Assembly (NCBI GenBank): GCA_019973155.2
Contig: BPQB01000026.1
Location: 67,001-131,000, forward strand
DNA from: Phanerochaete sordida
Lineage: Eukaryota > Basidiomycota > Agaricomycetes > Polyporales > Phanerochaetaceae
Length of the DNA: 64,000 nucleotides
Direction: 5' to 3'
In this document: one piece after another, positions 44,863 to 54,703 of the stretch
How the letters are laid out: the number at the start of each line of letters is the position of its first letter
Position numbering within the stretch: position 1 is the stretch's first letter
Position numbers and translations under genes: made by a program
The notes under the pieces: generated by a model
Seen by the model: the letters and a program-made list of their open reading frames with translations, nothing else
Database searches by the model: none
Told to the model about the DNA's origin: nothing

Positions 44863-45324
44863 GTGCGTTACCTATCATGTAATATGCGTGAGCTGGCTGT
44901 TTTGCTGCATCTTGGAATGTACGTGTGTCCTTCCGCCTGGTGCCACATGGAATGCTGACCATAAGCGTTCTAGGTCTGCTATCATATACATGTCATCATA
45001 ATGCCGGAACTCGAGGACGTGAGGCATGGGATCCTGAGGCGGACAGAAAAAAGTGTAGGACCTAGACTCACGTTGATGCTACGTCACCTTGGCGCGGTGC
45101 GACCAAGGTAAAAATCTTCGACAGTCGACTTGTTCCCCGTACACGAAGGGACTTCAAGCAGGGTCACTAGTACGGCAGACGATTACAGGCGGCTACTCCG
45201 GTATTTCTCGAACAGACGCCACCAGGATAGTCTCCCCGAGGCAGACGCTTTACACCAGGACACTTCTAGATTCGGACACGGATTCAGATTCCGCATTGTG
45301 CTTCTCGACCCGTCGTCGCGCCCT

Positions 45325-45331
45325 TATAAAA
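45325..45331 (+). promoter_or_regulatory. TATA box of GNAT copy 3
   Basis: TATAAAA lies 59 bases before the start at 45384. The matching box in unit A is CATAAAA, so copy 3 has the better consensus. Confidence 0.55.
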
Positions 45332-45383
45332 GCCAGGCTGCCCCTGCTCTGAGTGGGCTCGCATCGACAACCATTCGACAGCC

Positions 45384-46459
45384 ATGGCGGCGCCGTCGGA
45401 GGACCTGAAGTTTGAGCGCGTCCTGACGCCGGATGGTGCGGCTCTTCATCCTCGTCTAGCGACACTTCACTGACTCGCGGCTGCAGCGGCCTTTATCGCA
45501 GACGCAGCGCAGATTTTCGTCTCGGTCATGCAAAGCGGTGCGCCTCCATTTAGCTTTCACTGTAAGTATGATCACCCATTCTGACGGGTTGGTCCATAGA
45601 TCCACTCGCATACGCGCTCACGGGCGCGAACCTCTCCCTGCTGCCCGCACTCATCACGGCCATGCTCAGTGGACACCTACTGGTACCGGGCGAAGGCGAG
45701 GCGTACGCTGCGCGCGATGCCAATGGCGCGCTCGTGGGATTTCAGGTTTTCTCGCTGCCCGGCAAGCTGCTGTTCGCGACGTGGGCTACTTCTGTTCTCT
45801 CCCAGTGCAAGGGGTTAGCTGACGCAATGCCCTGTAGAGAGGCCTCGAGAGCTTGGGGCTTCGACGAATACGTCGCGAAGCTCTCTCCCGAAGGGAAGCA
45901 GTTTTTCCTGGGCATGGTGAGTGACCGACCGTCATCCTCTGCCAGAGCTTGATTTCCCTGCCACAGATGCCTAAACTCCCTCCTGACACTAACGAGGACC
46001 ACGAGGCATGTCGATGGCTTGGGATCTCTCGCCCGGCCGCCTTCTGACTCCGCGCTCTAGCTTGAGCGAGCTGCCTACTGGGGCAATTTTGCGTTTATCC
46101 GCGCGGACTATCAGAGCAGGGGCGTGGGCAAGGTATTATTCAACCTGAGCTTGGAACGGGTGCGTCTCGTATACTGCCCGCTGTAGATTTGCTCATGAGG
46201 GCGCATTATGCTAGGCACGTGAGCTGCAGGCGAAGAAGATGGGGCTGATCACCGTGAATCCAGCAAACGTAGGCGTCTTGGAATGAGGTGCCGTTGTGAT
46301 GACCAGGCGCTGATCATGTGTATAAAACAGCATTCATTCCACAAGTCCCTCGGCTTCAGGCTCGTCAAGCACCAGATCTGCAAGTCTCCGTGGAACGAGT
46401 TCGACATCTGGACCTTCGACAGGGACGTGGGTGCTCCCTGGATACTGGCCAAAATCTGA
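45384..46459 (+). CDS. GNAT N-acetyltransferase, copy 3 (duplicate of copy 1)
   Basis: The duplicate of the gene at 42338 inside unit B. ATG at 45384 gives MAAPSEDLKFERVLTPD. It keeps all exons: AAFIADAAQIFVSVMQS, DPLAYALTGANLSLLPALI, EGEAYAARDANGALVGFQVF, AWGFDEYVAKLSPEGKQFFL, motif A NFAFIRADYQSRGVGKVLF, KKMGLITVNPAN and HSFHKSLGFRLVKHQICKSP. The C-terminus differs: after WTFDRDVGAP it runs on to WILAKI before TGA at 46459, because the stop of copy 1 is lost. All splice borders remain usable and the frame is intact, so it may still be functional. Substrate unknown. Confidence 0.88.
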
Positions 46460-46687
46460 GACACAAGCACGCCATACGGTAACTGCTTGCTCCCTTTTGA
46501 ATCTTTGTATTGTATACGCGCGGTTGAGCCAATCCGACGCGTTGACTGTTATGAAGCCTCATACAGTGGGCCGTTCTCGCGACACCTTTACAGAGGGCTC
46601 GATGAACGTGTACGCGCGAATTGGGTATCTGGAGTACTTGTTCATTCCGTCTCTGCCTATTTCTAGGATCTCCTGCCGGTGACAGTC

Positions 46688-47928
46688 TAGCAGCAGATAT
46701 CAAATCAGATACACTCCAAAGCTTCTCGCTTCATTGTCGTGTGTCTCTGCAGACCGCGTAGCTAGTGAATACGAGGTGAGTCAGCACATGACCTTATTCC
46801 TTCATCGATGACTTACTTCACAGGTGAACAATACTTCCAGAGCAGAGCGCGGTGCTTCGAGGGCTCAGAGCCAGACGAGGTCACTGTGAGATGTGTCGCC
46901 TACAACAAGTTCAGAGTCTCGTCATTTCTGGATGAGCATGAATCGTACTGGTGCTGACGGCTTCCGCTGCAGCTGACGCTGCAGTCGGCCCTTTGGGCAG
47001 CGCGGCAGCGAGCGGTACCAGCAAACTGCTGGCTGCAAGCACAGATAGACAGCGAAGCGTCATGGAGAAGAGCTGCATGCCGGTGCTGAGCGTGTAGGTC
47101 GCTGTACTCGCGGTGGAGGATTGGTATGCTGGAGGGGCAGGCGGCCGCGACAAGAGCACTGGTGCGTAATTAGGTATCAACCTCCCTCTTGTGCTTCCAA
47201 GCTATCCATATCTAACTCTGGCGTCTGCTGCAGCGAACTCCCCGAGAAGCCCTGCCCGCGTGCAAAATGCAATACTCATCTGAGGTTAGCTTCTGCGCTG
47301 GTGAACTCCACCAACCTTCGTCTAGGCTTCTCAATCAGCACTTCTGTCGCACAATGGGCGCAGAACGGAAGCTCCTGTACCTGGCAAGTCGTTATGCTCA
47401 GATGATACGCTCTGTTGCTAACAATTTTCCTCAACTACTGCATCACGCTTCTTCGCTCTTCGATGCGCCGGGTCCTAGCCTCCATTGTGCGATGTAAGCT
47501 TCGCCTGCGCGCATGCTCTCACGACGTCTTGTCTTAGTATCACCGCCACAAGGGCAACACCAGGTACCATGCTGCCAGGTGATGACGATTGCCCGGGCGG
47601 CATGGAGCCCGCGCATCAGGATGTTCTTCTTCGCAGACAGACTTTTCACGCGCGGTGTCGCGGCTTCCGAACTTGATCGGTCGCATCGCCGTACTGCAGC
47701 TATCCCAGTCGACCCGAACTTTCAGCCGGTCTTCCTTCAAGCAGCGGCCTTATTGCTACGCAATTGTTTTGCCGTCATCTTGTCGCAAGCAAGGATCCCG
47801 ACGGCGCGTATCCGCTACTCCCCGCGTTGCTTCACTCCTCGATATTCCTCTCCAGCATCCAGTACGTCTCACAGCGAACTGCAGCCCAATAAGCGGCGTG
47901 ACTTACGCCAGAAATTCACAGGCTCCTC
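46688..47928. other. 1.2 kb gap containing one small secreted ORF
   Basis: Apart from the minus-strand ORF at 46911-47078, I see no supported gene. Plus frames at 47121-47962 have no domain and no coherent splicing. Confidence 0.45.
46911..47078 (-). CDS. candidate small secreted peptide, 55 residues
   Basis: ATG at 47078 opens a 55-residue frame that begins with a good secretory signal (MQLFSMTLRCLSVLAASSLL, then VPLAAALP). The short mature part (about 27 residues) is Ala/Ser/Thr-rich and ends HAHPEMTRL. There are no cysteines, no repeats and no dibasic Kex2 sites. It lies next to UstYa-type genes. It could be a genuine small secreted protein, a peptide precursor or a chance frame. I favour a weak candidate because only the signal-like start is persuasive. 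Confidence 0.3.
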   Translation of the reverse strand: MQLFSMTLRCLSVLAASSLLVPLAAALPKGPTAASAAAEAVSTSTIHAHPEMTRL

Positions 47929-48508
47929 ATGCAAAGTCGGGGCGTACTTGCGGCGCTGCTAGCGGTTTGGCTGGCAGTAAACCTCGCCTTGAAATCCACC
48001 AGTATCTTGTGGGCGAGAAGGTCCAGCATGCTTGCCGTGCACGAGACAAGTGTGTGCATCCACTCAGTCCCCGGAGTAATATGGTCTCACAATTTATGCA
48101 GATGAATGGCCTAGCATCGAGAAGAAAGAGGTGCTCCTCCTCTTCGACAACTGGACGCGCTACAAGCTGAACTCGACGCAAGAGTGGGCCGCGCTCTACC
48201 CGGGGGACGGCGTCGTGCACCTCGGCACCGCGCACGAACCGTACACGGTCGCGATGCTGCACGAGCTGCGCTGCCTCGACATGGTGCGGCACGCGCTGAC
48301 ACTCCCGCGGGCCGCGCGCGACATGGCGCTGGCGGCGCGCTGCATGAACTACCTGCGCCAGGCGCTGATGTGCCGCGGCGACACGCAGCTCGACCCGTAC
48401 CAGTACACGCACGCCGTCCGGGCCGTGCAGACGGACGTCATCCGCCGCTGCCACGACTGGCGCGCGGTCTACGACAGGGTGAAGGAGATCCAGCAAGGCG
48501 AGCGGTGA
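47929..48508 (+). CDS. UstYa-like (DUF3328) protein with degenerate motifs
   Basis: Two exons (47929-48049 and 48102-48508) join in frame to 175 residues. The N-terminus has one membrane helix (GVLAALLAVWLAVNLAL), as in UstYa-type proteins, which carry out oxidative cyclisation and other oxidations in fungal peptide and secondary-metabolite pathways. The family core is visible: NSTQEWAALYPGDGVVHLG, the first motif region MLHELRCLDMVRHAL and the second region CMNYLRQALMC, then a C-terminal WRAVYDRVKEIQ. Both HxxHC motifs are altered: HELRC replaces HxxHC, and LAARC stands where the second HxxHC is expected. The upstream exon uses a GTGTGT donor and is the less certain part. The canonical relative lies at 50367. 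Confidence 0.75.
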
Positions 48509-49007
48509 GGCGTGGGGTGGGGCCTCTGCAGAGGGGTCTGCGGTGGACGGTTGCAGTGCGCTGGAATGAAGAAGGCTGCAAATAGACATCGCGTCTTTGG
48601 TCCCATCTTCGAAGCCTGATTCCATGCTTATGGGTACTCGGCTTCGCACTTGCAACTCCACGGCAGCATCGTGGCGCTGTCGGGACCGAACCCTCCGACC
48701 TCGAGGTGCGATCACGCGAGCGGTTCGTATCCACTTCAGCTGACATGACCTGGCGTGCGCATTCTCACGTCCGTTGCAGGAGACCGTCTGGCGCAGTTAA
48801 TGAGCTGTTATCGCACACCATGCTGCGGCGCGCCCATGTGGTGTCCATCTTCTCGAAGCAGTCGCGAAGGCCTGTTCTATGTCTGCATCACCGCCCTGGC
48901 CAGCGGTGTAGATTTGCTGCCATCGTGCTCCTTGCTGGTATGTATCGAGGGTCTCGGCGAGCAACGTATTCTCTGAGCTCCCCTTACCCGTCCCCCGAGG
49001 ATTGAGG
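48509..49007. other. intergenic, upstream of the seven-helix gene
   Basis: About 500 bases with no supported gene. It holds the 3' end of the UstYa-like gene and the promoter of the next gene. Confidence 0.45.
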
Positions 49008-50234
49008 ATGGCCGACGAGAACGCCATCTTCCAGCACGCCTTCTACATCGGCAACAACTTCAACTGCATTCTTTATGGTGCGCCCGTGACCTTTCGCTCT
49101 TGTTGACCGACCGCTCACTATGCGTGTCGTTGCCAGGCATCGAACTTGTGCTGTACTTCTATGGCATCTACCTCCTGCTGCAGTCGCGGAAGAGGCATGC
49201 ATGCACGAGCACGAGCACGGAGACATTTTTCCTCGTCTTCAGCACCATAAGCCTGCTGCTCATCACCATCCAAGTTGCCGTGCAGAGCGTGTTCGGGGAG
49301 CTCATGTGGATAAGCAACGCGGACTTTCCTGGTGGCTCGGCGGCGTACCTTGGGGCGAACGCGTCCGTTTGGTACCAAACGATGGGCTCAGGTGCTATGG
49401 TGCTTTTGACGGTCATGAGCGATTCGTTGCTAGTACGTTTACGACTTGGGCTGGCTAGACATCTCGAGCTGATCATGGGCAGATTTACCGCTGCTATGTG
49501 GTTTGGAACAACGTCGCGGTTGTCATATTTCCGATAGTCCTCAATGTGACGAGCCTAGGCGGGTGTCCTTGCAGCGGTGCTTCCTTCTACGGCTGACCAT
49601 CACCGTTCGCCAGCGCTGGGCATCGCGCTCTGCTACTTCTCGGGCGTGCCGAACTCGGACTTCTTCGCGGGGCTCGCCTCGCACCTCGCGCTGTCCTTCC
49701 GCTGCGTCGTCATCGGGCTGAACGTGCTCGTGAGCGCGCTGATCTGCGGGCGCATCGCGCACCTCGCGCGCGCGATGCGCGGCGCACTCGGCGCGGACGC
49801 CGCGCGCACGTACACAGGCGCGGCCGCGCTGCTCACCGAGAGCGCCGCGCTCTACACGCTTGCGGGTGTCGCGTACGTCGTCGCGCTCGGCATCGGGAGC
49901 CCGCTCTCGATCGTGTTCCTCTCGGTATACGCTATGCTCACGGTGCGTGCTTGCGCTGCGCCCCGCGCCGACTGCGCCGCTGACAACCTGTGGGCAGTGC
50001 GTAGCGCCACAGATGATCATCGTCCGCGTCCTCGTCGGGCGCGGCTGGGGGCGGACCACGCTGGAGAGCTCGTGCTCGATGCAGTTCGCTACACGGCAGA
50101 GCATGCGCGGCATCAACCTGGAGTCGGACCATGGTACCGCGGTCGCGCTGGGGAAGCTCGCGAGCAAAGATGGGAGCAAGTCGAATTCGACTGTCGCGCA
50201 GATGGTGTTCGCAGAGGATGGCTCGCAAGTGTGA
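49008..50234 (+). CDS. seven-helix membrane protein of agaricomycete type
   Basis: A multi-exon gene for an integral membrane protein with about seven hydrophobic segments. ATG at 49008 gives MADENAIFQHAFYIGNNFN. Segments include IELVLYFYGIYLLLQS, TFFLVFSTISLLLITIQVAV, GAMVLLTVMSDSLL joined to IYRCYVVWNNVAVVIFPIV, ALGIALCYFSGV, FRCVVIGLNVLVSALICG and LAGVAYVVALGIGSPLSIVF. An extracellular-type loop has NADFPGGSAAYLGANASVWY. The C-terminal cytosolic tail is polar and starts after QMIIVRVLVGRGWG. This architecture is common in mushroom genomes and resembles the DUF6533/6534 group, with no known ligand. It lies convergent to the second UstYa gene. Confidence 0.85.
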
Positions 50235-50366
50235 TACTGCTTGTGAATGCATATGCTTGTGTCTGGCCTACATACTCTGAGACTGTGAAAGTACAGCGTA
50301 TGCTCCTGAGCAGAGTCAAGTAGGTAAAATCCGATTCAACAACAAATACTCCATGCGCGAGGAAAA

Positions 50367-51038
50367 TCAATGGTCACGGGAGACCCAGTCGTTCCAATGG
50401 CTTAGCATGGTGCCATAGAAGGCTTCCGAGTCCGCGCACGCCCTCACACCCCCAAACCGCCACGCAGTCGCATTGCGCGCGAACGCATCCCCATACTCGA
50501 GCGTGCTGTCCGCCGCGCACAGGATGTGCTGGCGGAGGTAGCTGAGGCAGTGCTCGGAGTGCCCGAGCTCGGCGGGCGGCAGCGGGGCCTCGGCGTCGAG
50601 CGCGGCGCGCAGGCGGCGGAGACAGTGCAGCTCGTGCACGAGGTCGACGGAGAAGATGCGGGCGTTGGGCCCGAGGTTGATGTTGCCTGCGTCGAAGCGC
50701 GTGGAAGTGTAAAGCCACTCGTCGCCCGCGAGCGCGCCGTCGACGGTGAAGTGCACGCTGTCTTCCATGGACAGCAGCACCTGCTTCCTGTCGTTGATGA
50801 GAGGCAGTCGCTCGGGGACGTCGTCTTCGAGGAAACCTGGAGGATGTTGAGAGAGCTGTCGCCAACTCTTGAGCTGTAGGCACTCACTATAGGCAAACAA
50901 CGGTGCGGGTCGTGTGCGCATCCGTGCTTGATGCTCTGAGATGGAGTTGAGAGTTAGGAGGGTGTTGATGACGATGACGGCGATGCCACATCCGAAGAGA
51001 AGGGCGCTGCGGGCTGAAATTGCTGAGGCTTTGGCCAT
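50367..51038 (-). CDS. UstYa-like (DUF3328) protein, canonical motifs
   Basis: ATG at 51038. A membrane helix (LLFGCGIAVIVINTLLTL) is followed by an intron that joins PAPLFAYS to FLEDDVPERLPL, the usual UstYa opening. Then come VLLSMEDSVHFTVDG, FDAGNINLGPNARIFSVD, the first HxxHC motif in VHELHCLRRLRAAL and the second in GHSEHCLSYLRQHILC, ending with CADSEAFYGTMLSHWNDW and the stop at 50367. Family members such as UstYa/UstYb catalyse oxidative steps in ustiloxin-type peptide biosynthesis. The intact pair of motifs suggests an active enzyme here. The substrate is unknown; there is no recognised precursor or core synthase nearby. Confidence 0.9.
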   Translation of the reverse strand: MAKASAISARSALLFGCGIAVIVINTLLTLNSISEHQARMRTRPAPLFAYSECLQLKSWRQLSQHPPGFLEDDVPERLPLINDRKQVLLSMEDSVHFTVDGALAGDEWLYTSTRFDAGNINLGPNARIFSVDLVHELHCLRRLRAALDAEAPLPPAELGHSEHCLSYLRQHILCAADSTLEYGDAFARNATAWRFGGVRACADSEAFYGTMLSHWNDWVSRDH

Positions 51039-51591
51039 CGTACTGAGGCGAGTAAGAGTTGTGGGCAGTTTGCAGGACAGACTCGGGTACAGGGAGCAAG
51101 GGAGAGCTCTTCAAAGCTAGCGCTCCAACTTCGCGGCCTCTCGGTCATGCTTGAAACCGACATGACCACGCTCCGCGGCGAAGTCTTGCTATCACCTGTG
51201 TCTATGCGAGGCCCTGTGCAGCATCATGAGAAGTACAATAGAAATTTCAGAGGCCTTCGTAAGCTTTGCGCGCTGTGATACTTCGATGAGATGGAAGTGA
51301 TAAAGAAAGCCAAAGCGGCCTTCGCGGGCGGTAGATGGCGCGCGGCGTTTCGGCTCTCTTTCTCATGACCACCATGTAGCTCGCGCTCGCGAACATCATT
51401 CCCTACGACTTCTGCGATGTTCTCCTTGTGCTGCGAGAAGGCTATCCTCTTCTAGTGGTAGGCGGTTCGATTGGGTCTCCACAAGACATGGCTCATCTCT
51501 GGTCACCTTGAAAGTTTCGGCCTCGCTGTATCTTCCAAGTCTTTAGGCCGCATTTTCTGGACCCGCTGCTTGTCTGACCAGTGCCGCCGCG
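51039..51591. other. divergent promoter region
   Basis: About 550 bases between the second UstYa gene (minus) and the single-pass membrane protein (plus). A short open frame on the plus strand at 51471 is not supported. No other gene is seen. Confidence 0.45.
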
Positions 51592-52587
51592 ATGAAAGCT
51601 CTCATGCACGAGCAAGAAGAGCCTCTGCTGCCCTCCAAAGAGGAGGCGATGCGTGACGCGCCAACAGGTATCGTGCCCTCGAGCTTCGAGTGGATTGGCA
51701 TCCTTGTCGCTGACAGTCGCTACAGGGCGCATGACTTGGGCGCCGTCTATCTCACCCTGCCTGCTTGTCCTGGCCGTTATCATCACTGTGTCCGACCTGT
51801 GCGCTCTCGCGTACTTGTGGCATCTCGAGCGGACGACATACGCTGACATCGGCTTCGGCAACCTCGAGTTCGGCGATGCGTACATCGGCCTGGACGAGCT
51901 ATACGCCTCGCCTGACATCCACACGCTCGAGATAAAGCCCATCGTCCTCGCCCCCCGCGTGTCCGCCCCCGTCTTCCGCGACGCGCCCGACCGCCTCACG
52001 CCGCTGGGCGCCCACGACATCTGGAGCGACACCTGGGGCACGACCTCGCCGAACGAGCGCCACCTGCTCGTCGGCCCTGCCGTGCGTCGCCCTCTTACCG
52101 TTGACAGCCCGCTGCTCACGCGCTCGCGCAGACGCACACCGTCGTCCAGTTCCGTACCATCGACTTCGGCATGGAGGACTGCGAGCTAGTGGTCGACCTC
52201 CCCGCGCACGGCGCGGCGCTCGAGGGCGGCGCGGCCTTCGCGCTGCAGCCGGGCTCGCGCTTCGACGTCTTCCGCGTGCGCACGGCACAGGCGCTGCAGA
52301 CGAAGACGCTGTCGTGGCGCACGCGCCCCAGCACGCGCGAGCTCGTCACCAGCGTTGCCCCCGAGGCGGGTGCCCGGACCACCGTCGCGCGGTTCCCCTG
52401 CCCACGTGGATCGCTGCATACGTTTGAGGTCGCCTGCGCAGGCGAGGAGGATTGCCTTGTGGATGTGTGGTCCAGCCATAATTATACTTGGGGTAAGTCT
52501 GTCCGCTGCAGTCATGTGAAGGTGCTAGGAGGCTGACTGAACGTCGGTCTTGCAGGGATGAACATCTACCAGCACCAGACGGTGTAA
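51592..52587 (+). CDS. single-pass membrane protein, possibly But2 C-terminal type
   Basis: ATG at 51592 starts a cytosolic N-tail (MKALMHEQEEPLLPSKEEAM). An intron joins APTG to RMTWAPSISPCLL, leading into a membrane helix (LLVLAVIITVSDLCALAYLW). The lumenal or outer part has FGNLEFGDAYIGLDELYASP, LGAHDIWSDTWGTTSPNER, then after another intron VQFRTIDFGMEDCELVVDLP, FDVFRVRTAQALQTKTLSWR, FPCPRGSLHTFEVACAGEED and a last exon WG-MNIYQHQTV with TAA at 52585-52587. The exon pattern and beta-rich C-terminal domain recall fungal proteins annotated with a But2 C-terminal domain, but I hold that name loosely. It sits beside UstYa genes and may act in the same pathway. Confidence 0.75.
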
Positions 52588-53363
52588 TTGCGTTCCTTCG
52601 TTCAGAATCGGCCTTCAATCTGGCTTGTCCCCACGACATGTACCGTGTGGGAAATGGAATGAGGTTTACACGGACTCCGTGATAACTTGGGCGAGGCTCC
52701 AAAGGACATCGACTCAAGGATGAGACCGCAGCCACCTGTGTTCCGCACCCTAGCTGCTAGGCGGCCAAGAACCTCCGTGGAAGATCCTTGCAAGCATTCG
52801 ACCCGAGTCGACTGCTCTATCTTTCGAAACTGATTGGAATACGATAACACGTCCTGCGCTTCAAGGGCGTACCTCGGTTGGCCCGGTGAAGGTTACATGT
52901 GCTCGCGGGGTCATGGTATGGTTGCGTAGTTGATCCCAAGAGCGATTTCACATATCAATGGGGCGATGGAAGCAGTCTTACGTCCCTGATCTCGCAGAGC
53001 CGGTGAACCGAGCTTCCTGGCCCTCCGTGGTGCCGTTCCCGAGCCCTGAATTGGAGATGACGAGGGCTATCTTTCAATGCTTCCGGATGTTGACGCTTGC
53101 GCACAGTACTCACATGCTACTGTGATGTGGCTGGTATGTGGTTGGGTGTGCACGTCTTTTGTAGAGAAGGCTGGAAGAACTTTGCAGGGGAATGTGGGTA
53201 CGCTGATATCGTCTCGAACCTGCCCAGGGTGCACCACGCCTGGGACGGAGAAGGCGCTCTGAAACACTCCTTCGCGCGATGTGCCATGCGCATCTGTGAA
53301 CGGCCCATGCTCCTTCTGTGATGCATGGGCCAATTGCAATTCGTCAGCGGAGACTTCGCTGCG
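52588..53363. other. gap upstream of GNAT copy 4
   Basis: No supported gene in about 780 bases. It ends in the GNAT4 promoter. Confidence 0.45.
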
Positions 53364-53370
53364 CATAAAA
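53364..53370 (+). promoter_or_regulatory. TATA-like box of GNAT copy 4
   Basis: CATAAAA lies about 78 bases before the start codon at 53442. Confidence 0.45.
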
Positions 53371-53441
53371 GGGCTTCATCCCCGCTCCCCGCGATAACAC
53401 GAGCTTGTGCTGTATCACACAGCAACAAACAGGGCACGAAC

Positions 53442-54477
53442 ATGGCGCCTCCAGACCTCAAGTTCGCCCGCCTCGAAAAGCCCGACGGCGAGTACCAGGT
53501 CACACGCGCATTCGCCACGCACTGACACTCACGCTAGACACCTTCATCGAAGATGCCGTCGACATCTTCGTGAGCCTCATGAAGCAAGGTGCGCCGCCAC
53601 GCCCCGGCCGCGCGCCGCGCCACCTGACACACCCACACCAGACCCGCTCGCCGTCGCGCTCACGGGCACCGACGCGAGCCTGCTGCCAATGCTCTGCCGC
53701 GTGATGTTGCGGGGGCTCGTGCTGACGCCGGGTCTCGGCGAGGCGTACGCGGCGACGGACGCGAGCGGCGCGCTCGCGGGCTTCCTCGTGTTCTCGTTGC
53801 CCGGGCAGCTGCTCTTCTCGACGTGCGTCCTGTCCTGCGTTCGCTTGCCGCATCGTATTTTGGTGGAACTGACCGCGAGACAGCGAGACGTCGCGCGCGT
53901 TCGGGTTCTACGACTACGCGAAGCGGCTGTCGGAGCAGGCGCGAAAGTACTTTCTCGGCGCGGTGCGTCCTGCCCCTGCCGTCGCCTCTTGGCATGGCTG
54001 ACAAGCTCCTGCAGATGGCGCAGCTGCCGCCGGACCCGAACGTCCGCCGCGAGGTGCGTCGATACCGCGTCGTGGGATCTGCGAAGGCTGACGATGCGTA
54101 CAGGGCGAGCGCGCGGCGTACTGGTGTAACATGGCGTTCGTGCGCAAGGAGTGGCAGGGTCAGGGCGTCGCAACGGCGCTCTTCGGGATGAGCTTCAAGC
54201 GGGTGAGCTGCTTCCACAGCAGACCATGTACCTGCGTGCTGATGGTGCTGGCGCACAGGCGGCCGAGCTCAAGGCGGCGAAGATGGGGCTAATCGCGACT
54301 GACCCCGGGAACGTATGTACTTGAGTTTGCGTCGATGACCCTTTGAGCTGACTCGCTGTATGGCAGCTGCCAATTTACAAGGCTATCGGGTATCAGCTGA
54401 CGGACCACAAGGTCATCCAGTCTCCGTGGAATGAGTACAACCTGTGGTTCTTCGCTAGGGATGTTGAGATTGACTGA
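53442..54477 (+). CDS. GNAT N-acetyltransferase, copy 4
   Basis: A fourth intact paralogue, separated from the other three by the UstYa genes. ATG at 53442 gives MAPPDLKFARLEKPDGE. Exons give DTFIEDAVDIFVSLMKQ, DPLAVALTGTDASLLPML, GLGEAYAATDASGALAGFLV, FGFYDYAKRLSEQARKYFL, MAQLPPDPNVRRE. Motif A is NMAFVRKEWQGQGVATALF (Q-x-x-G-x-A), then ELKAAKMGLIATDPGN and LPIYKAIGYQLTDHKVIQS with the end PWNEYNLWFFARDVEID and TGA at 54477. Third-position GC is higher than in copies 1 and 3. Its last exons and the sequence just beyond its stop match the decayed copy at 58640-58970. Confidence 0.9.
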
Positions 54478-54600
54478 CCTTGGGAAATGCCACAAAATCT
54501 CGGCTGCAGTGCGCTGCATAGAGGAAACACATGCTTCGCGTAGCGATTGTACTGGGATATAGGGGCAACACAAGCGTCGCAAGGTCCTCAGCAAATCCTG
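54478..54600 (+). repeat. 3' flank of GNAT4 carrying GH95-like end sequence
   Basis: This flank aligns with 58855-58970: CTTCGCGTAGC, then a diverged bit, then ACACA-GCGTC-CAAGGT. In the other copy those last bases are the end of the GH95 coding sequence on the minus strand. The flank therefore carries a short non-functional GH95 tail. Confidence 0.6.
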
Positions 54601-54703
54601 ACAATCATGGAGACGTTGAGGGATCGTCCGGCGTGACTGTCATTGATCACTGCGCGCATGAGTGAAGAACGTCAAGAACGGGGTAAAGGGGATGTCTTCG
54701 CGT

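Larger units (their letters stand above)
44839..46687 (+). repeat. segmental duplication, unit B (copy)
   Basis: This 1.85 kb unit aligns with 41700-43642 across spacer, GNAT gene and 3' flank, with point changes and small indels. It begins with a RAD17 tail fragment and ends near TCTCCTGCCGGTGACA. Confidence 0.85.
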
